64,000 bases of DNA, taken from assembly GCF_020536995.1 (NCBI RefSeq), contig NC_068356.1, forward strand, positions 26,888,972 through 26,952,971, in the 5' to 3' direction. A model generated the notes under the pieces. The model saw only the letters and a list, made by a program, of their open reading frames with translations, ran no database searches and was not told the DNA's origin. Of this stretch, positions 48,272 through 59,929 are shown piece by piece (positions within the stretch are counted from its first letter, which is position 1; each line of letters opens with the position of its first letter). A program made the translations under genes and the position numbers. This DNA is from Dreissena polymorpha (Eukaryota > Mollusca > Bivalvia > Myida > Dreissenidae).

Positions 48272-49473
48272 AATTATCAATCAGCTTAATACCAATGGGA
48301 TTATGGTCAGTTGCATTTGATTGTACAGCATACACCAATGATTTGATATTGAAAACTCTAACATGTTCTTTGAAAATGGAAGGCTTTTGTCAGTGGTCTG
48401 TTCTATTTGTATAGATATAACAGTAAAATATGCTTAAAACTCACTTGGCACTTGAGATGAATGCCCATGCGCCCTTATGGTGTACATGGGTTTAGCTACT
48501 GGCTGAGGCATAATGATAATTAACCACATATAATTTCTTATTAACATTACTCAATCTAAGAAAAATAGCTTACAAACAACAAGAATCACATAATATGTAT
48601 CTTTGTATTTGCATACTTTTCTTTGTTGCCCCCTGCTCTGTAAATCGTTAAATTGCTGTTAAGTTCAAATCAACACAATAAGTGACAGTGTAAGATGTCC
48701 TCTTCTTAAAACTTATTATGTTTACATGTTGACAAATTAATGAACTTGTAAATTCAACACTGGACTTTAATAACTGTTAATATTTAAATGTTATATTTCT
48801 AATGGATATCCAAATCAGTGCTTAAGACTAATATTTGTGCATGTTAAGGCAAATGTGTTTAACTTGTGGGCGAATCTGTTGGGTACAAGTTATCAAATAT
48901 TCTTCAATGAAAATAAGGTGGAAACCAACTTGTTTTTTTTTTTATAAAAAGGGACAAAATATATGGTGCTAAAAGCCTTCACCAATTGTAGAGTCATTGC
49001 TTTGATCGAAAAGCTTGTATCGCAAACCTGTCCAACTCAAAGACATATTACCTCTATATGCGTTTGTGTATCAAAAATTGGAATTTTAAAAATATTCATG
49101 GAACATTAAAAAGGAATCTAGTATTTATACTATAGAATATGAAAATTTTATACTAAAAACTATTACAATGTACATGTTTTGCTGAATATGCTTTTTAGGT
49201 GCTCGAAAGATGCACTAAAATCTCATAAGATACAATTTGTTATAAAGGAAAACATTCCACCATCGATTTGATCTTACACCAGAGTCCTAGTAATAGTGCT
49301 AACCAAATGCCTACTTTCAAATAAAGCTGTGAAAATGGTAGCTGTTATCAAGCTGTAAAAATGTGAATACCCGGTATCCATATTTGAATACCGGCAGTTG
49401 GGAACTTCTGTTAATATTGGGTCGCTTGGTTAGATATATTGATAATATTCATTTAAATTTTTATCTTTTTCAG
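48272..49473. other. Unassigned sequence upstream of COQ7
   Basis: No gene was recognised. It should contain the COQ7 promoter or a 5' UTR intron. A splice-acceptor-like TTTTTATCTTTTTCAG ends at 49473. Confidence 0.45.
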
Positions 49474-49474
49474 A

Positions 49475-49687
49475 ATGGCCCTACAGGTTACAAAACGTAT
49501 ATGTTTGCGGTGTAGCATTTGGCATATACTTGTGCGAAATTACAGTCAAAGGGAAAAGGCTGAACAGACAAAAGCTTTACTTGATAAAATTATAAGAATT
49601 GACCATGCTGGAGAGTTTGGTGCTAAAAGGATTTATCAAGGTCAATTGGCCGTCCTTGGAAATACACCTTCAGGTCCTGTAATTCAG
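49475..49687 (+). CDS. COQ7: COQ7 coding exon 1
   Basis: It encodes residues 1-71, [13 protein letters not shown] through SGPVIQ, including the presequence and the first helix with the diiron ligand in HAGEFGA. The donor is CAG|GTATAAG, phase 0. The ATG is the first in frame after the acceptor-like CAG at 49471-49473. Confidence 0.95.
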
Positions 49688-52600
49688 GTATAAGTTTTAT
49701 GGTTATTGGTGGGTTTAATTTCAACCCATTTGTTTAAGCTCAATAATGCTTAAAGTATGACCTCTTTAGAAATTATTAGGCCCTTTCAAATGGTGTAACC
49801 AACACATGCTTATCTTAAATACAGGACACAGTGTAGGCATAGTAAAACACTGCCTGATTCTGGCCAGATTGAAGGTACACTATAAGTTACACTATGCTAT
49901 ACAGTAGTGAAAAATATAGTTCTCATCCTAAAGCTTGAACCAAATCAATCAGTATCGTGTTAGAATCAAAATAATATTTTTCTATGATGGTTTGTTGTCG
50001 AATAACCCACAGTAAGTTGTATAGATGTGTGTTATATAATCACTTGTTCTTTGCACTCGTGATTTAATTCCTACGCATCTATACTCGTTACTGTGGGTTA
50101 TTCGACAACAAACCATGATAGAAAAATATTATTTCTTAAATTTAGTTCGCCAGGCCGCATCCTTCTCTCGCCATTGTGAGGGGAAGTCAGTTTTCCACCC
50201 CTGCTGCCTGAATGCACATACCTTCACATACACAAGACAAGATTGCACAATATATTGTGAATTCATGACGTTTTTTTTCCGAGGATTAAGATTTGCTGAT
50301 AATTTGAAAACAATACTTAATATTGAAATACCATAATTCTAGTATGTAACCTTTAATATTTTTTTATATTATTGTATATTGTCATAGATAAAAATCAGCT
50401 GTCTGAACTTGAACTTATTCCAGGATGAAACTGTTGTTTTTTCCTAACTTTTCTACTTTGGTACAATTATTTGCATTTAAGGCTTGAATTGTGTCATTCA
50501 GCAAATGCAAGATGAGGAGCAAAAACATCTGTTGGAGTTTGAGAGGTTGATGCATCAACATCGGGCACGCCCTACAGTTCTCATGCCATTATGGGACATT
50601 GCAGGATTTGCTCTTGGTACATAATGTTTGTTTGTGAATACAGATTTATATTTATGCCCCCCTTCGAAGAAGAGGGGGTATATTGCTTTGCTCATGTCGG
50701 TCAGTCGGTCGGTCGGTCGGTCCATCCACCAGGTGGTTGTCAGACGATAACTCAAGAACGCTTGGGCCTAGGATCATGAAACTTCATAGGTACATTGATC
50801 ATGACTTGCAGATGACCCCTATTGATTTTTAGGTCAAAGGTCAAGGTCAGGGTCACGGTGACCAAATTAGTAAAATGATTTTCGGATGATAATTCAAGAA
50901 CGCATATGCCTAGGATCATGAAACTTCATAGGTAGATTGATCATGACTCGCAGATGACCCCTATTGATTTTCAGGTCACTAGGTCAAAGGTCAAGGTCAC
51001 AGTGACCCGAAATAGTAAAATGATTTTCGGATGATAACTCAAGAACGCATATGCCTAGGATCATGAAACTTCATAGGTAGATTGATCATGACTCGCAGAT
51101 GACCCCTATTGATTTTGAGGTCACAAGGTCAAAGGTCAAGGTCACGGTGACCGGAAATAGTAAAATGATTTTCGGATGATAACTCAAGAACGCTTTTGTC
51201 TAGGATCATGACACTTCATAGGTACATTGATCGTGACTTGCAGATGACCCCTATTGATTTTCAGGTCACTAGGTCAAAGGATTTGCTCTTGGTACATAAT
51301 GTTTGTTTGTGAATACAGATTTATATTTATGCTCCCCTTAGAAGAAGAGGGGGTAGATTGCTTTGCTCATGTCAGTCAGTTGGTCGGTCGGTCGGTCCGT
51401 CCACCAGGTGGTTGTCAGACGATAACTCAAGAACGCTTGGGCCTAGGATCATGAAACTTCATAGGTTCATTGATCATGACTTGCAGATGACCCCTATTGA
51501 TTTTGAGGTCACTAGGTCAAAGGTCAAGGTCACTGTGACCCGAAATAGTAAAATGGTTTCCGGATGATAACTCAAGAACGCATACGCCTAGGATCATGAA
51601 ACTTCATGGGTAGATTGATCACGACTCGCAGATGACCCTTCTTGATTTTGAGGTCACTAGGTCAAAGGTCAAGGTCACGGTGACCGAAATAGTAAAATGA
51701 TTTTCGGATGATAATTCAAGAACGCATATGCCTAGGATCATGAAACTTTATAGGTAGATTGATCATGACTCGCAGATGACCCCTATTGATTTTCAGGTCA
51801 CTAGGTCAAAGGTCAAGGTCACAGTGACCCGAAATAGTAAAATGATTTTCGGATGATAACTCAAGAACGCATATGCCTAGGATCATGAAACTTCATAGGT
51901 AGATTGATCATGACTCGCAGATGACCCCTAATGATTTTGAGGTCACAAGGTCAACGGTCAAGGTGACCGGAAATAGTAAAATGATTTTCGGATGATAACT
52001 CAAGAACGCTTTTGCCTAGGATCATGACACTTCATAGGTACATTGATCGTGACTTGCAGATGACCCCTATTGATTTTCAGGTCACTAGGTCAAAGGTCAA
52101 GGTCACAGTGTTAAAAGCCGTATTCACACAATGGCTGCCAGTACAACGGACAGCCCATATGGGGGGCATGCATGTTTTACAAACAGCCCTTGTTTAAGTT
52201 CAGATCTAGCACATGATCATACTCTCAAAAACTTGGCGAGAAACTTGATTAACAGACCAGTTTAATGCAGCAACTATTTTTCAACTTAATTTTTTTTTTT
52301 TTCAGAAAATAAAAGAAAGAAATTGTCATAGGTTTTAATAGGCATGTTTGCAACATTAAAAACATAATGAAATGTAAATCTTTATATAATTTATATAAAT
52401 ATATATACTTTTGTGTCATCCAATACTTATTCGAGTTAAATTTTTACTTTTTGTAACTGATAATATGCCTCTGCCTTCTCAACTTAAACAAGTTCTCTAC
52501 ACTTGTATTTCATCATAGCCAATGTGCGTGTTTGTATAAATATTACTCTTCCATTGATGTTACATGGTAACTTGTGTCCCCAAATCCCAAAAGCCTGTTT

Positions 52601-55600
52601 GCACACCCCTTTTTGCTCACTGTGAAATGACTCTATCTATCCTTCTCCAGGGGCTGGATCAGCCCTCCTGGGCAAGGAGGGGGCCATGGCTTGCACGGTC
52701 GCTGTTGAGTCTGTCATTGGGGAACATTACAATGAGTAAGTTTAGTAAGGTGACTGAAAACAACATTTTGACTCGTATTCCAAAAATAAACATATTATGT
52801 ATGTTTACGGAGTGAAATACCATGGGAATACACCATAAATTTGGTGAGCAAGCAGCAATAAAAACTGAGAAAAGAAATAAGCTTTTTAAGGGTTTGTGAG
52901 CTAATGCAATATAATAATTAGGAATGATTTAAAATTGTGCATTGATCACACAGAGTAAAAGACTAACCAGATCAATTTATGCACATGGTCAGAGTGGTCA
53001 AAGCATTTGCCGTTTCAACAAAAGGACCCATGTTCATGTCACAATAGGATTTTTGTTCAATTTATCATCCTTAACTATATAAAATTAAGCCATTTAATGG
53101 CAAACTATTTCAACATTGAACAAGTCGCTTTTAAAGGGACTGTCAACCACGGTGACGAAGAAAAGTTGTAAAATACCGTATATTTTTACAATTATTGGTT
53201 TATATTGATTAAAATATCACTTGTATATTACATTACTTTAAAAAAGTTGTTAAGTTTTTATATTTTCAGTACATTCCGTAATACATTTTACTGGGTATGT
53301 CTACCACGTAACTACCAGTTAATTATAAATAACGCCAGTAGATTGATCATCATCGTCGAGTGGTAAACAAATTGTGCATGCATAGTGAATTGTATATATT
53401 ATTTATATAAAATGATCAATCTACTTGCATTATTTTAAGTGTGTATATCCTTATGTCACCTATTTCCGCGATGTACTTTCGATTTTCGAATATACTGAAA
53501 ATATGAACTTCTGTCAAGTAATGTAATATACCAGTTGTGAAATTTTAATCAATATAAACTAATAATTTTTAAAAATAACGATATTTTATAACTTTTCTTT
53601 TTTCGTCATTCGTGGTTGACAGTCCCTTTAAGTTGTTCTTCTGAACTAGTCTTTAAAAGTTGCTTTCATATTGACAGCAATCAATTAATGTTGACAAGTA
53701 AAAGAAGTTTTCTTGATATCCATACATTGTCATGTATACATATCTTATTTAATTGACACAAACAACTGCAATTTGTATTTGGCAGCCAGATCAGGGAGCT
53801 AATGGAAGACAACCCTGAACAACACAAAGAATTATTAAAGGTACCTGTATGAACACTTGAATTATTTGATGTACCGTAATTGGCAATCAATTTGTTAGTC
53901 CTCAGAATTTATTTTTCTATGCTAAAACCTTTGATATAATTGGAACCTTTGTACAAATTATAAAATTTTCATTTGATTCTGAGCAACCGGATCATCATAG
54001 CTTCTGACTTTATTATTATGCCCCCCTTCGAAGAAGAGGGGTTGTATTGTTTTGCACATGTCTGTCGGTTCGTCTGTCCATCAGATGGTTTCCGGATGAT
54101 AACTCAAGAATGCTTACGCCTAGGATCATGAAACTTCATAGGTACATTGATCATGACTGGCAGATGACCCCTATTGATTTTGAGGTCACTAGGTCAAAGT
54201 TCAAGGTCACAGTGACTCGTTCTTGTTTTATTCTGATTTTATCATATGACATGTGACAAAGGAGTATTTGTAAAATTATTGGATCATATCTGCAGGAAAT
54301 TTATAATACTGGGTTGAATTAGTAGGTATAATAGAATATATACCCTGCATTTATGACAATAAAAAACAACCTCCAAATAGTCTCATTTAATTAAAATCAT
54401 AGCTATACCAATAACAATCTTTCCTTTATCAGCACCAATTACAGAAGACGCATTTATTTTTTGTTACTATTCATTCAAGCGAAGTTTGCATGGTTTATGT
54501 TTACATTTAAAACCTTATAGCTTCGATTGTTAAAATTAATCAGAAAATTATTTGTTCATGAATTTTACTAATTTCAATTGATACAATGCAAATCTAGATA
54601 TGAATATATGAAGTAAACTTAAGAAGTTGTTCAATCCTTGTTAACATTTAATGTATATATTTAGACCCTAAAGGAATTCCGTGATGACGAATTACATCAT
54701 CATGACACTGGGCTGGAGCACGATGCAGAGAAGGTGGGTTACACATAGTGGGTCAGTCTTTGTAACTTTTTTTTAGCTCACCTGTCACAAAGTGACATGG
54801 TGAGCTTATGTGACCGTGTGATGTCCGGCGTCCGTTGTGTTAGCGTGTGTCTGTCAACAATTTGTTTGTGTAGACAGTAGAGGTCACAGTTTTCATCCAA
54901 TCTTTATGAAATTTGGTCAGAATGTTTATCTTGGTGAAATCTGGGTTGGGATTGTATTTGGGTCATCTGGGGTCAAAAACTAGGTCACTAGGTCAAATAA
55001 TAGAAAAACCTTGTGTAGACAAAAGAGGTTACAGTTTTCATCCAATCTTCACGAAATTTGGTCAGAATGTTTGTCTTGATGAAATCTGGGTTGGGATTGT
55101 ATTTGGGTCACCTGGGGTCAAAAACAAGGTAAATAGGTCAAATATTAGAAAAACCTTGTGTAGACAACAGAGGTCACAGTTTTCATCCAATCTTTATGAA
55201 ATTTGGTGAGAATGTTTGTCTTGATGAAAACTGGGTCGGGATTGTATTTGGTTAGTCAAGTGAGATTGTATGAGTTATGAAATTTGGTCAGAATGTTTAT
55301 TTTGATGAAATCTGGCTTGGGAATGTATTTGGGTCATCTGGGGTCAAAAACAAGGTCAAAAACTATGTCAAATAATAGAAAAACCTTGTGTAGACAATAG
55401 AGGTTGCCGTTTTCATCCAATCTTTATGAAATTTGGTCAGAATGTTTATTTTGATGAAATCTGGGGTGGGATTGTGTTTGGTTGGGTCATCTGAGGTCAA
55501 AAACTAGGTCACTAGGTCAAATAATAGAAAAACCGTCAACAATTTGTTTGTGTAGACAGTAGAGGTCACAGTTTTCATCCAAGCTTTATGAAATTTGGTC

Positions 55601-57010
55601 AGAATGTTTATCTTGATGAAATCTGGGTTGGAATTGTATTTGGGTCATCTGGGGTCAAAAACTAGGTCACTAGGTCAAACACTGGGTCACTATGTGAAAT
55701 AACATAAAAACATTGTATAGACAATAGAGGTTACAGTTTTCATCGAATCTTTATGAAATTTGGTCAGAATGTTTATCTTGATGAAATCTGGGTTGGGATT
55801 GTATTTTGGTCATCTTGGGTCAAAAACTAGGTCACTAGGTCAAATAAAAGAAAAACCGTCAATATTTGTTTGTGTAGACAGTAGAGGTCACAGTGTTCAT
55901 CCAATCTTTATGAAATTTGGTCAGAATGTTTATCTTGATGAAAACTGGGTTGGGATTGTATTTGGTTAGTCAGGTGAGATTGTATGAGATTTGTATTAAC
56001 CATGGTGAGAGTTTGAAGACACAATTAGTGTTTTCTCTACTGGCATGAATTTTGGAAAGTGAGAATTCTATTAAGGATAAACAAATACAAGTGTGTTAGA
56101 AAGACAAACAAACATTGTGATCTTTAAACAATTGTAAATTATTTTGGACAACGGGTGCCTTTAATCATTCTCAGTCTGTAGATAAATCATGAGAAAACAA
56201 AGGCTAGTGCATGTGCGTCAGCCTGTGCAATTGTTAAGAATGGTACAGCATTGAACTTGGGAGTCTTCTGTGTATTTATGGCTTCCTTGAAATTGAAATA
56301 ATACATACCACTTTAAATTTACATAAAGTAAAAATGCTTACAAAAACATTTTCTAAGTGGTAAAAGTTTGTTCATCTGAAGTCATGTTGTGGTAGAATAT
56401 TAAAATAGTAACATGTGAAAACCTATAAGATTAAGTTATTCATCACATATTGCAATGAGTACTACTGCATCATCCTGAAATACAAATCAAGTCGGTACAT
56501 AAGTTAAACCGTGTTGGAAAAGTTTCTCACTGAATGGCAAAAAAATGTCAAATAGCAGAAATTTGCTTGTATATAAATGCATATAGATTTGAAAGTATCA
56601 GTATCTAAAAGTTTTAAAATGCTACATCGAACTAAAGAATTATCACATGGTTATTGGTCTTTATGAAGATATCATTGTTTTTATTTGGATTCAGTAGGTC
56701 CAAGGTCAATGCTGCATGTGTCACACATGTAAATAGGTTTACAGTCTTTGGGGGGAAACATGCTTTGTTTTTGGAACAAAGTTAACATTTGACCCTTGTC
56801 ATGGGAACATGAGGCCAGAGTAGCTCCTGACAATCTTGCTAAGTGATGCAGAATAGTCAGGGGATACACTGTCCGGATATGTTGTAAGGCCTATTAATGC
56901 ATGACACAACATTTAGTTTCAATTTGTTTCAGGCTCCATTCTACAAAGCTCTCACGGAGGTGATAAAGGCAGGATGCAAAGGAGCCATATGGATTTCAGA
57001 AAAAATATAA
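49475..57010 (+). CDS. COQ7: COQ7, 5-demethoxyubiquinone hydroxylase, six exons, complete
   Basis: This mitochondrial diiron enzyme hydroxylates demethoxyubiquinone in the penultimate step of ubiquinone synthesis. Exons are 49475-49687, 50502-50616, 52651-52735, 53786-53840, 54665-54733 and 56933-57010, all with GT/AG introns of phases 0, 1, 2, 0 and 0, giving 204 residues (human about 217). Residues 1-33 are basic, with a plausible presequence site at RNYS (21-24). Diiron ligands are visible as E47 (IDHAGEFGA), E77 and H80 (EEQKH), E129 (AVES), and E165 and H168 (DDELHHHD). [14 protein letters not shown] and [13 protein letters not shown] match the family. A splice acceptor ending one base before the ATG suggests an upstream 5' UTR exon. 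All five introns hold repeats. Confidence 0.95.
49968..50135. repeat. Foldback element in COQ7 intron 1
   Basis: Left arm (49968-50015, AATATTTTTCTATGATGG onward) and right arm (50088-50135, ending ATAGAAAAATATTATTT) are almost perfectly complementary over about 48 bp. Weaker pairing continues toward a centre near 50051. Confidence 0.8.
50502..50616 (+). CDS. COQ7: COQ7 coding exon 2
   Basis: Residues 72-109 plus the first base of codon 110: [13 protein letters not shown] through [12 protein letters not shown]. It contains the ExxH ligand pair E77/H80. The acceptor is TCATTCAG and the donor CTTG|GTACAT, phase 1. Its last 13 bases and donor are duplicated 675 bp downstream. Confidence 0.95.
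50604..52096 (-). repeat. Tandem segmental duplication of an F2 array in COQ7 intron 2
   Basis: GGATTTGCTCTTGGTACATA at 50604, the exon 2 end plus donor, recurs at 51279. Each copy is followed by the same intron sequence and a minus-oriented F2 array with its CCCCCTTCGAAGAAGAGGGG-type hairpin end. Unit 1 is 50604-51278. Unit 2 is 51279 to about 52096 and holds one extra F2 unit. Only unit 2 is followed by an F2 head (CAGCCCTTGTTT, to 52195). Confidence 0.85.
52651..52735 (+). CDS. COQ7: COQ7 coding exon 3
   Basis: Completes G110 and runs to the first two bases of D138: [20 protein letters not shown] through EHYN. It carries ligand E129. The acceptor is CCTTCTCCAG and the donor GA|GTAAG, phase 2. 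Confidence 0.95.
53135..53627. mobile_element. TTAA-flanked palindromic MITE in COQ7 intron 3
   Basis: The ends AGGGACTGTCAACCACG and, inverted, GGTTGACAGTCCCT are flanked by TTAA (53131-53134 and 53628-53631). Complementarity extends over most of both halves, for example TTTATATTGATTAAAAT on the left against ATTTTAATCAATATAAA on the right, with a centre near 53350-53400. The TTAA duplication fits piggyBac or Kolobok-type elements. No protein is encoded. Confidence 0.85.
53786..53840 (+). CDS. COQ7: COQ7 coding exon 4
   Basis: Completes D138 and encodes residues 139-156, [18 protein letters not shown]. The acceptor is TTGGCAG|C, chosen because it joins GA|C into Asp and keeps the family's N-x-QIR reading. 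The donor is AAAG|GTACCT, phase 0. Confidence 0.93.
54018..54217 (-). mobile_element. F2 fragment in COQ7 intron 4
   Basis: The terminal hairpin end (ATGCCCCCCTTCGAAGAAGA) and about one F2 unit, cut after AGGTCACAGTGACTC. The head is missing. Confidence 0.75.
54665..54733 (+). CDS. COQ7: COQ7 coding exon 5
   Basis: Residues 157-179, [20 protein letters not shown] then AEK, with the last ExxH ligand pair (E165, H168). The acceptor is TATATTTAG and the donor AAG|GTGGGT, phase 0. Confidence 0.95.
54771..55989 (-). mobile_element. F1 array in COQ7 intron 5, partly duplicated with its flank
   Basis: It begins (plus strand) with the hairpin AGCTCACCTGTCACAAAGTG (54775) and continues through minus-oriented F1 units. 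GGTTAGTCAAGTGAGATTGT at 55250 recurs as GGTTAGTCAGGTGAGATTGT at 55965, each followed by ATGAG, so the element end plus its flank has been duplicated about 715 bp apart. Confidence 0.75.
56933..57010 (+). CDS. COQ7: COQ7 coding exon 6 and stop
   Basis: Residues 180-204, [20 protein letters not shown] then ISEKI and TAA (57008-57010). The acceptor is TTTGTTTCAG. Confidence 0.95.
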   Translation, partial: APFYKALTEVIKAGCKGAIWISEKI

Positions 57011-57402
57011 GAACAGACGTTATGCTAGAGTGCTTGTTGAAATGTCCTTCCTTGAATATCGATTTGTCTGCAGTTTATCTGCTACTGGATTCATTCCATC
57101 CTGGAGTTTTATTTGCATAATGTTCTTGGAACAAATATCCATCTCATTTAAAAGGCCTGTATAATTGGTTCAAATGTCATTAGCCTCTAACTAACGAAGT
57201 CTACATGTGAATGTATTTTTTATTGTTCCAGATAATATATAAACAGATTCAATTTAGAATATTGTCTGATCGCAGGTGTAAGTTGGGATGTTACCTTATT
57301 CCCAACCTGGAACAGATGATAGTTGTGACAACTTACTGTTTCCTAAGAGTTTATGTAAGTGTTGTTGTATTTTATATTGAGAGTTGCTTTCATTTTGCAT
57401 GG

Positions 57403-57408
57403 AATAAA
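57403..57408 (+). promoter_or_regulatory. Possible COQ7 polyadenylation signal
   Basis: AATAAA about 395 bases after the stop, followed within ten bases by an A-rich stretch and a T-rich stretch. It is the first canonical AATAAA seen downstream of the stop. Confidence 0.45.
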
Positions 57409-57435
57409 AGAGCAAAAAAAAAAATATTGTCTTGA

Positions 57436-59295
57436 TAGTTCTTTTTTAGTACCTACTAATGTCTTGTTTTAATACCTTACAACATTGTTTTTTACTCTTA
57501 AAGTAACAATCACTCTCAAAAATATCGAATATTTCGTTAAATAAAGCTAACCCATACAAAAATCAATGTTCCTTTTAGCAAAATGCAAAATTTCAACATT
57601 AGATGTTTGTGGTAGAATTGATTTAACGAGATACAAAATGCTCGTTTTTATTTTTTGTGGCCACAAATAATTCCATTTATATCTCCCGTGAAATATCCGA
57701 ACATTTACGGGCGAACACTAGATTGGATACTGTAAGCGTCGGAAGCATGACGTAGCTCTCATGAATAATCATTCTGTGAAATCAAAATGAATTCTGGGTA
57801 ACTGAAACTTAGCCAATGCGAAAATGGCTTGTATAAATTATGCAAATGAACGCAACCCGAATGAATCCGATCCTGACTCGAAAGCGAAAGTAGATTACAT
57901 CGTGGAACGATATTTAGATATTTAGATGCTGAAAACTTGCCGAATGCTTGTAATATAACGTTTTTACATCAATGTTACTTGTTTTTAGGGTCTTCCTATT
58001 GTAATAAACCATCGTATGGTACTACTTGTTGTCGAATGTTTTTATATAGCATAATACAGTAGCCGTATGTATTGGTGAGCGTGATAGTGACTTTAAGCTC
58101 TTACAGCAACCATCATTTGGTGTTCTGTACCATAAACCATGCACAATTAAGTTTTCATTGGCTACTTTTGGTATGTCATTAAAACCCCTGAATATTCAGC
58201 AATTTAGGAAGTTGGGTCCGCAATTTATACATATTTTGAAATACAAGCATCTTTTTTTGTTTGAATCCCAGGAATTTGTATAAAGGATATAAGAGGAGCT
58301 ACATTGCGTATAAACACAAATTTAAATAAAATTATATCATCATATAGTAAATGACAGCATCTTAAATTGTTATAGTGTATGAAAATGTGCGTGCAGGTGA
58401 AAATGGTGATGGTACACAAATTACTAGATTCATTTCAAGAACTAAATGTCAGAGCAATGTCAAAACAACATTTGAATGACCCTATACATGAGATGTCATC
58501 TGGTAGGGATCGAGTGTCTCAAGCTAAGCTGGTCACATGTGGCATAGGACCCAATGTCGCATGTTACGGTTCATTGAAGTTTAACACTTATAAGTAATAC
58601 ACATACATACCAGTAAGTATCATATACAATAAGACTCAAAATGGTTAATTATTATGCATTTAAATAGATTATGAAACCAAAATCTACTATCTGGAATAAA
58701 CATTTGTTTACAGCAACGGCATACACCATGTACATGAAGAAATAATGCACTATGGAAATATAGCAGAAATCCAAACTAATGCATGATTTAGAAATATGGA
58801 TTTATACAGAACTCTATCACAGATATAATATTATTTTTAAACGTAGGTAAGAACAAATGTCAGACACTGACAATGTAAATCAAAATGTGGTGTTTTCCTT
58901 CAATTCAAGTAAGGTATCAATCACCAGGTTATGATGCATGTAACAATATCCCTGACTAGAAAAACCACTAATTAACAAATTAAAGCTGAATTTCAGAAGC
59001 AAACATTGAATTATCAAATAGATTTTTATCAAGAACTTTATCATTAAAGTACATTTTTCATCAAACAGAAACTATATAGTGAATAAATAAATAATCTACA
59101 CACATGGTGAAAAACAACATGCTTGGCTACAAATATACCAAATAAAAATTAAAAATAAGTTTGAAATATGCTAAATACTTAAAATGATTGAAACTCTTTT
59201 AATTAAACACACAATGACATTCAAAATCATGTCATTGATGGGTGTTTCTGGTTGAGCTGTCCATGATCCAGTTACATCACACACGTTCTACAACA
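57436..59295. other. Intergenic region between COQ7 and PCYT2 3' ends
   Basis: No third gene was recognised between the convergent genes. It must include the PCYT2 3' UTR; an ATTAAA on the minus strand (TTTAAT at 59198-59203) is a weak polyadenylation candidate. Confidence 0.45.
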
Positions 59296-59410
59296 CTAAA
59301 TGTTGAGGACCTGCGGCTGACCGTTTGACTCCTGTTGCTTCTTTTGAAGAGCCTCGAAGATTTTGTTCTCTTTGTCAGCCTTTTTCTTGTTTCTTTCTTC
59401 ATACTTCAGC
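59296..59410 (-). CDS. PCYT2: PCYT2 last coding exon (ethanolamine-phosphate cytidylyltransferase)
   Basis: PCYT2 makes CDP-ethanolamine from CTP and phosphoethanolamine in the Kennedy pathway. This exon completes the Arg of ITNR and encodes LKYEERNKKKADKENKIFEA then LQKKQQESNGQPQVLNI and TAG (59296-59298). The family has LEYEARNQKKEAKE at this place. The acceptor is TATCCCAACAG|G. The highly charged tail lies after the second cytidylyltransferase domain. An open frame also continues upstream of the acceptor, so the boundary rests on the family match and on joining AG|G into Arg. Confidence 0.9.
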
Positions 59411-59929
59411 CTGTTGGGATACAATTTCTTTGCATGATGGATGAATATAGAAACACCAGATTCATAGAAAGGTGGGAAACTCTTGTCACTATCCAGACGA
59501 AAAATTATTTAACCTAAGAGAAGCAAGTAAAAATGCTGTTAGTCCAAATGAAAAAAAAAATTCAAATATAAATGAATAAATAAATAAAATATATCTGACT
59601 GTAAATAAATAGGATTTCATTGCAAGAATTTGCAGAAATTATTTTCTGTACTTATTTGCAATAGATATCCATCAAAATGCCTTTTGATTTGTTGCCAAAA
59701 CTAATAGTTGATCAGTGCTTTTGCTGAAGAAACTGAAATATTTGTTGTTGTGAGGAACTGTTTCTGTCGCCTATTACCCACTAAATCTTTGGAATATCAG
59801 TTCACAGACTTTGTGAAATTAATTGTACAATGAATTTCTTTCCAGAGAAATTGATTCACACAATAAATTCAAATAATGCGTGATGTTTACGATTTTATTT
59901 GCGTGTATATGCCATTTTGCCCCTTAACA

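Noticed and set aside
57211-57435. A 74-codon frame downstream of COQ7
   Set aside because: It lies in the likely COQ7 3' UTR just before an AATAAA and resembles no protein I know.
59411-59517. Open frame continuing upstream of the last PCYT2 exon
   Set aside because: The family sequence joins ITN directly to RLKYEERN, and the acceptor CCCAACAG fits, so the extension is intronic.
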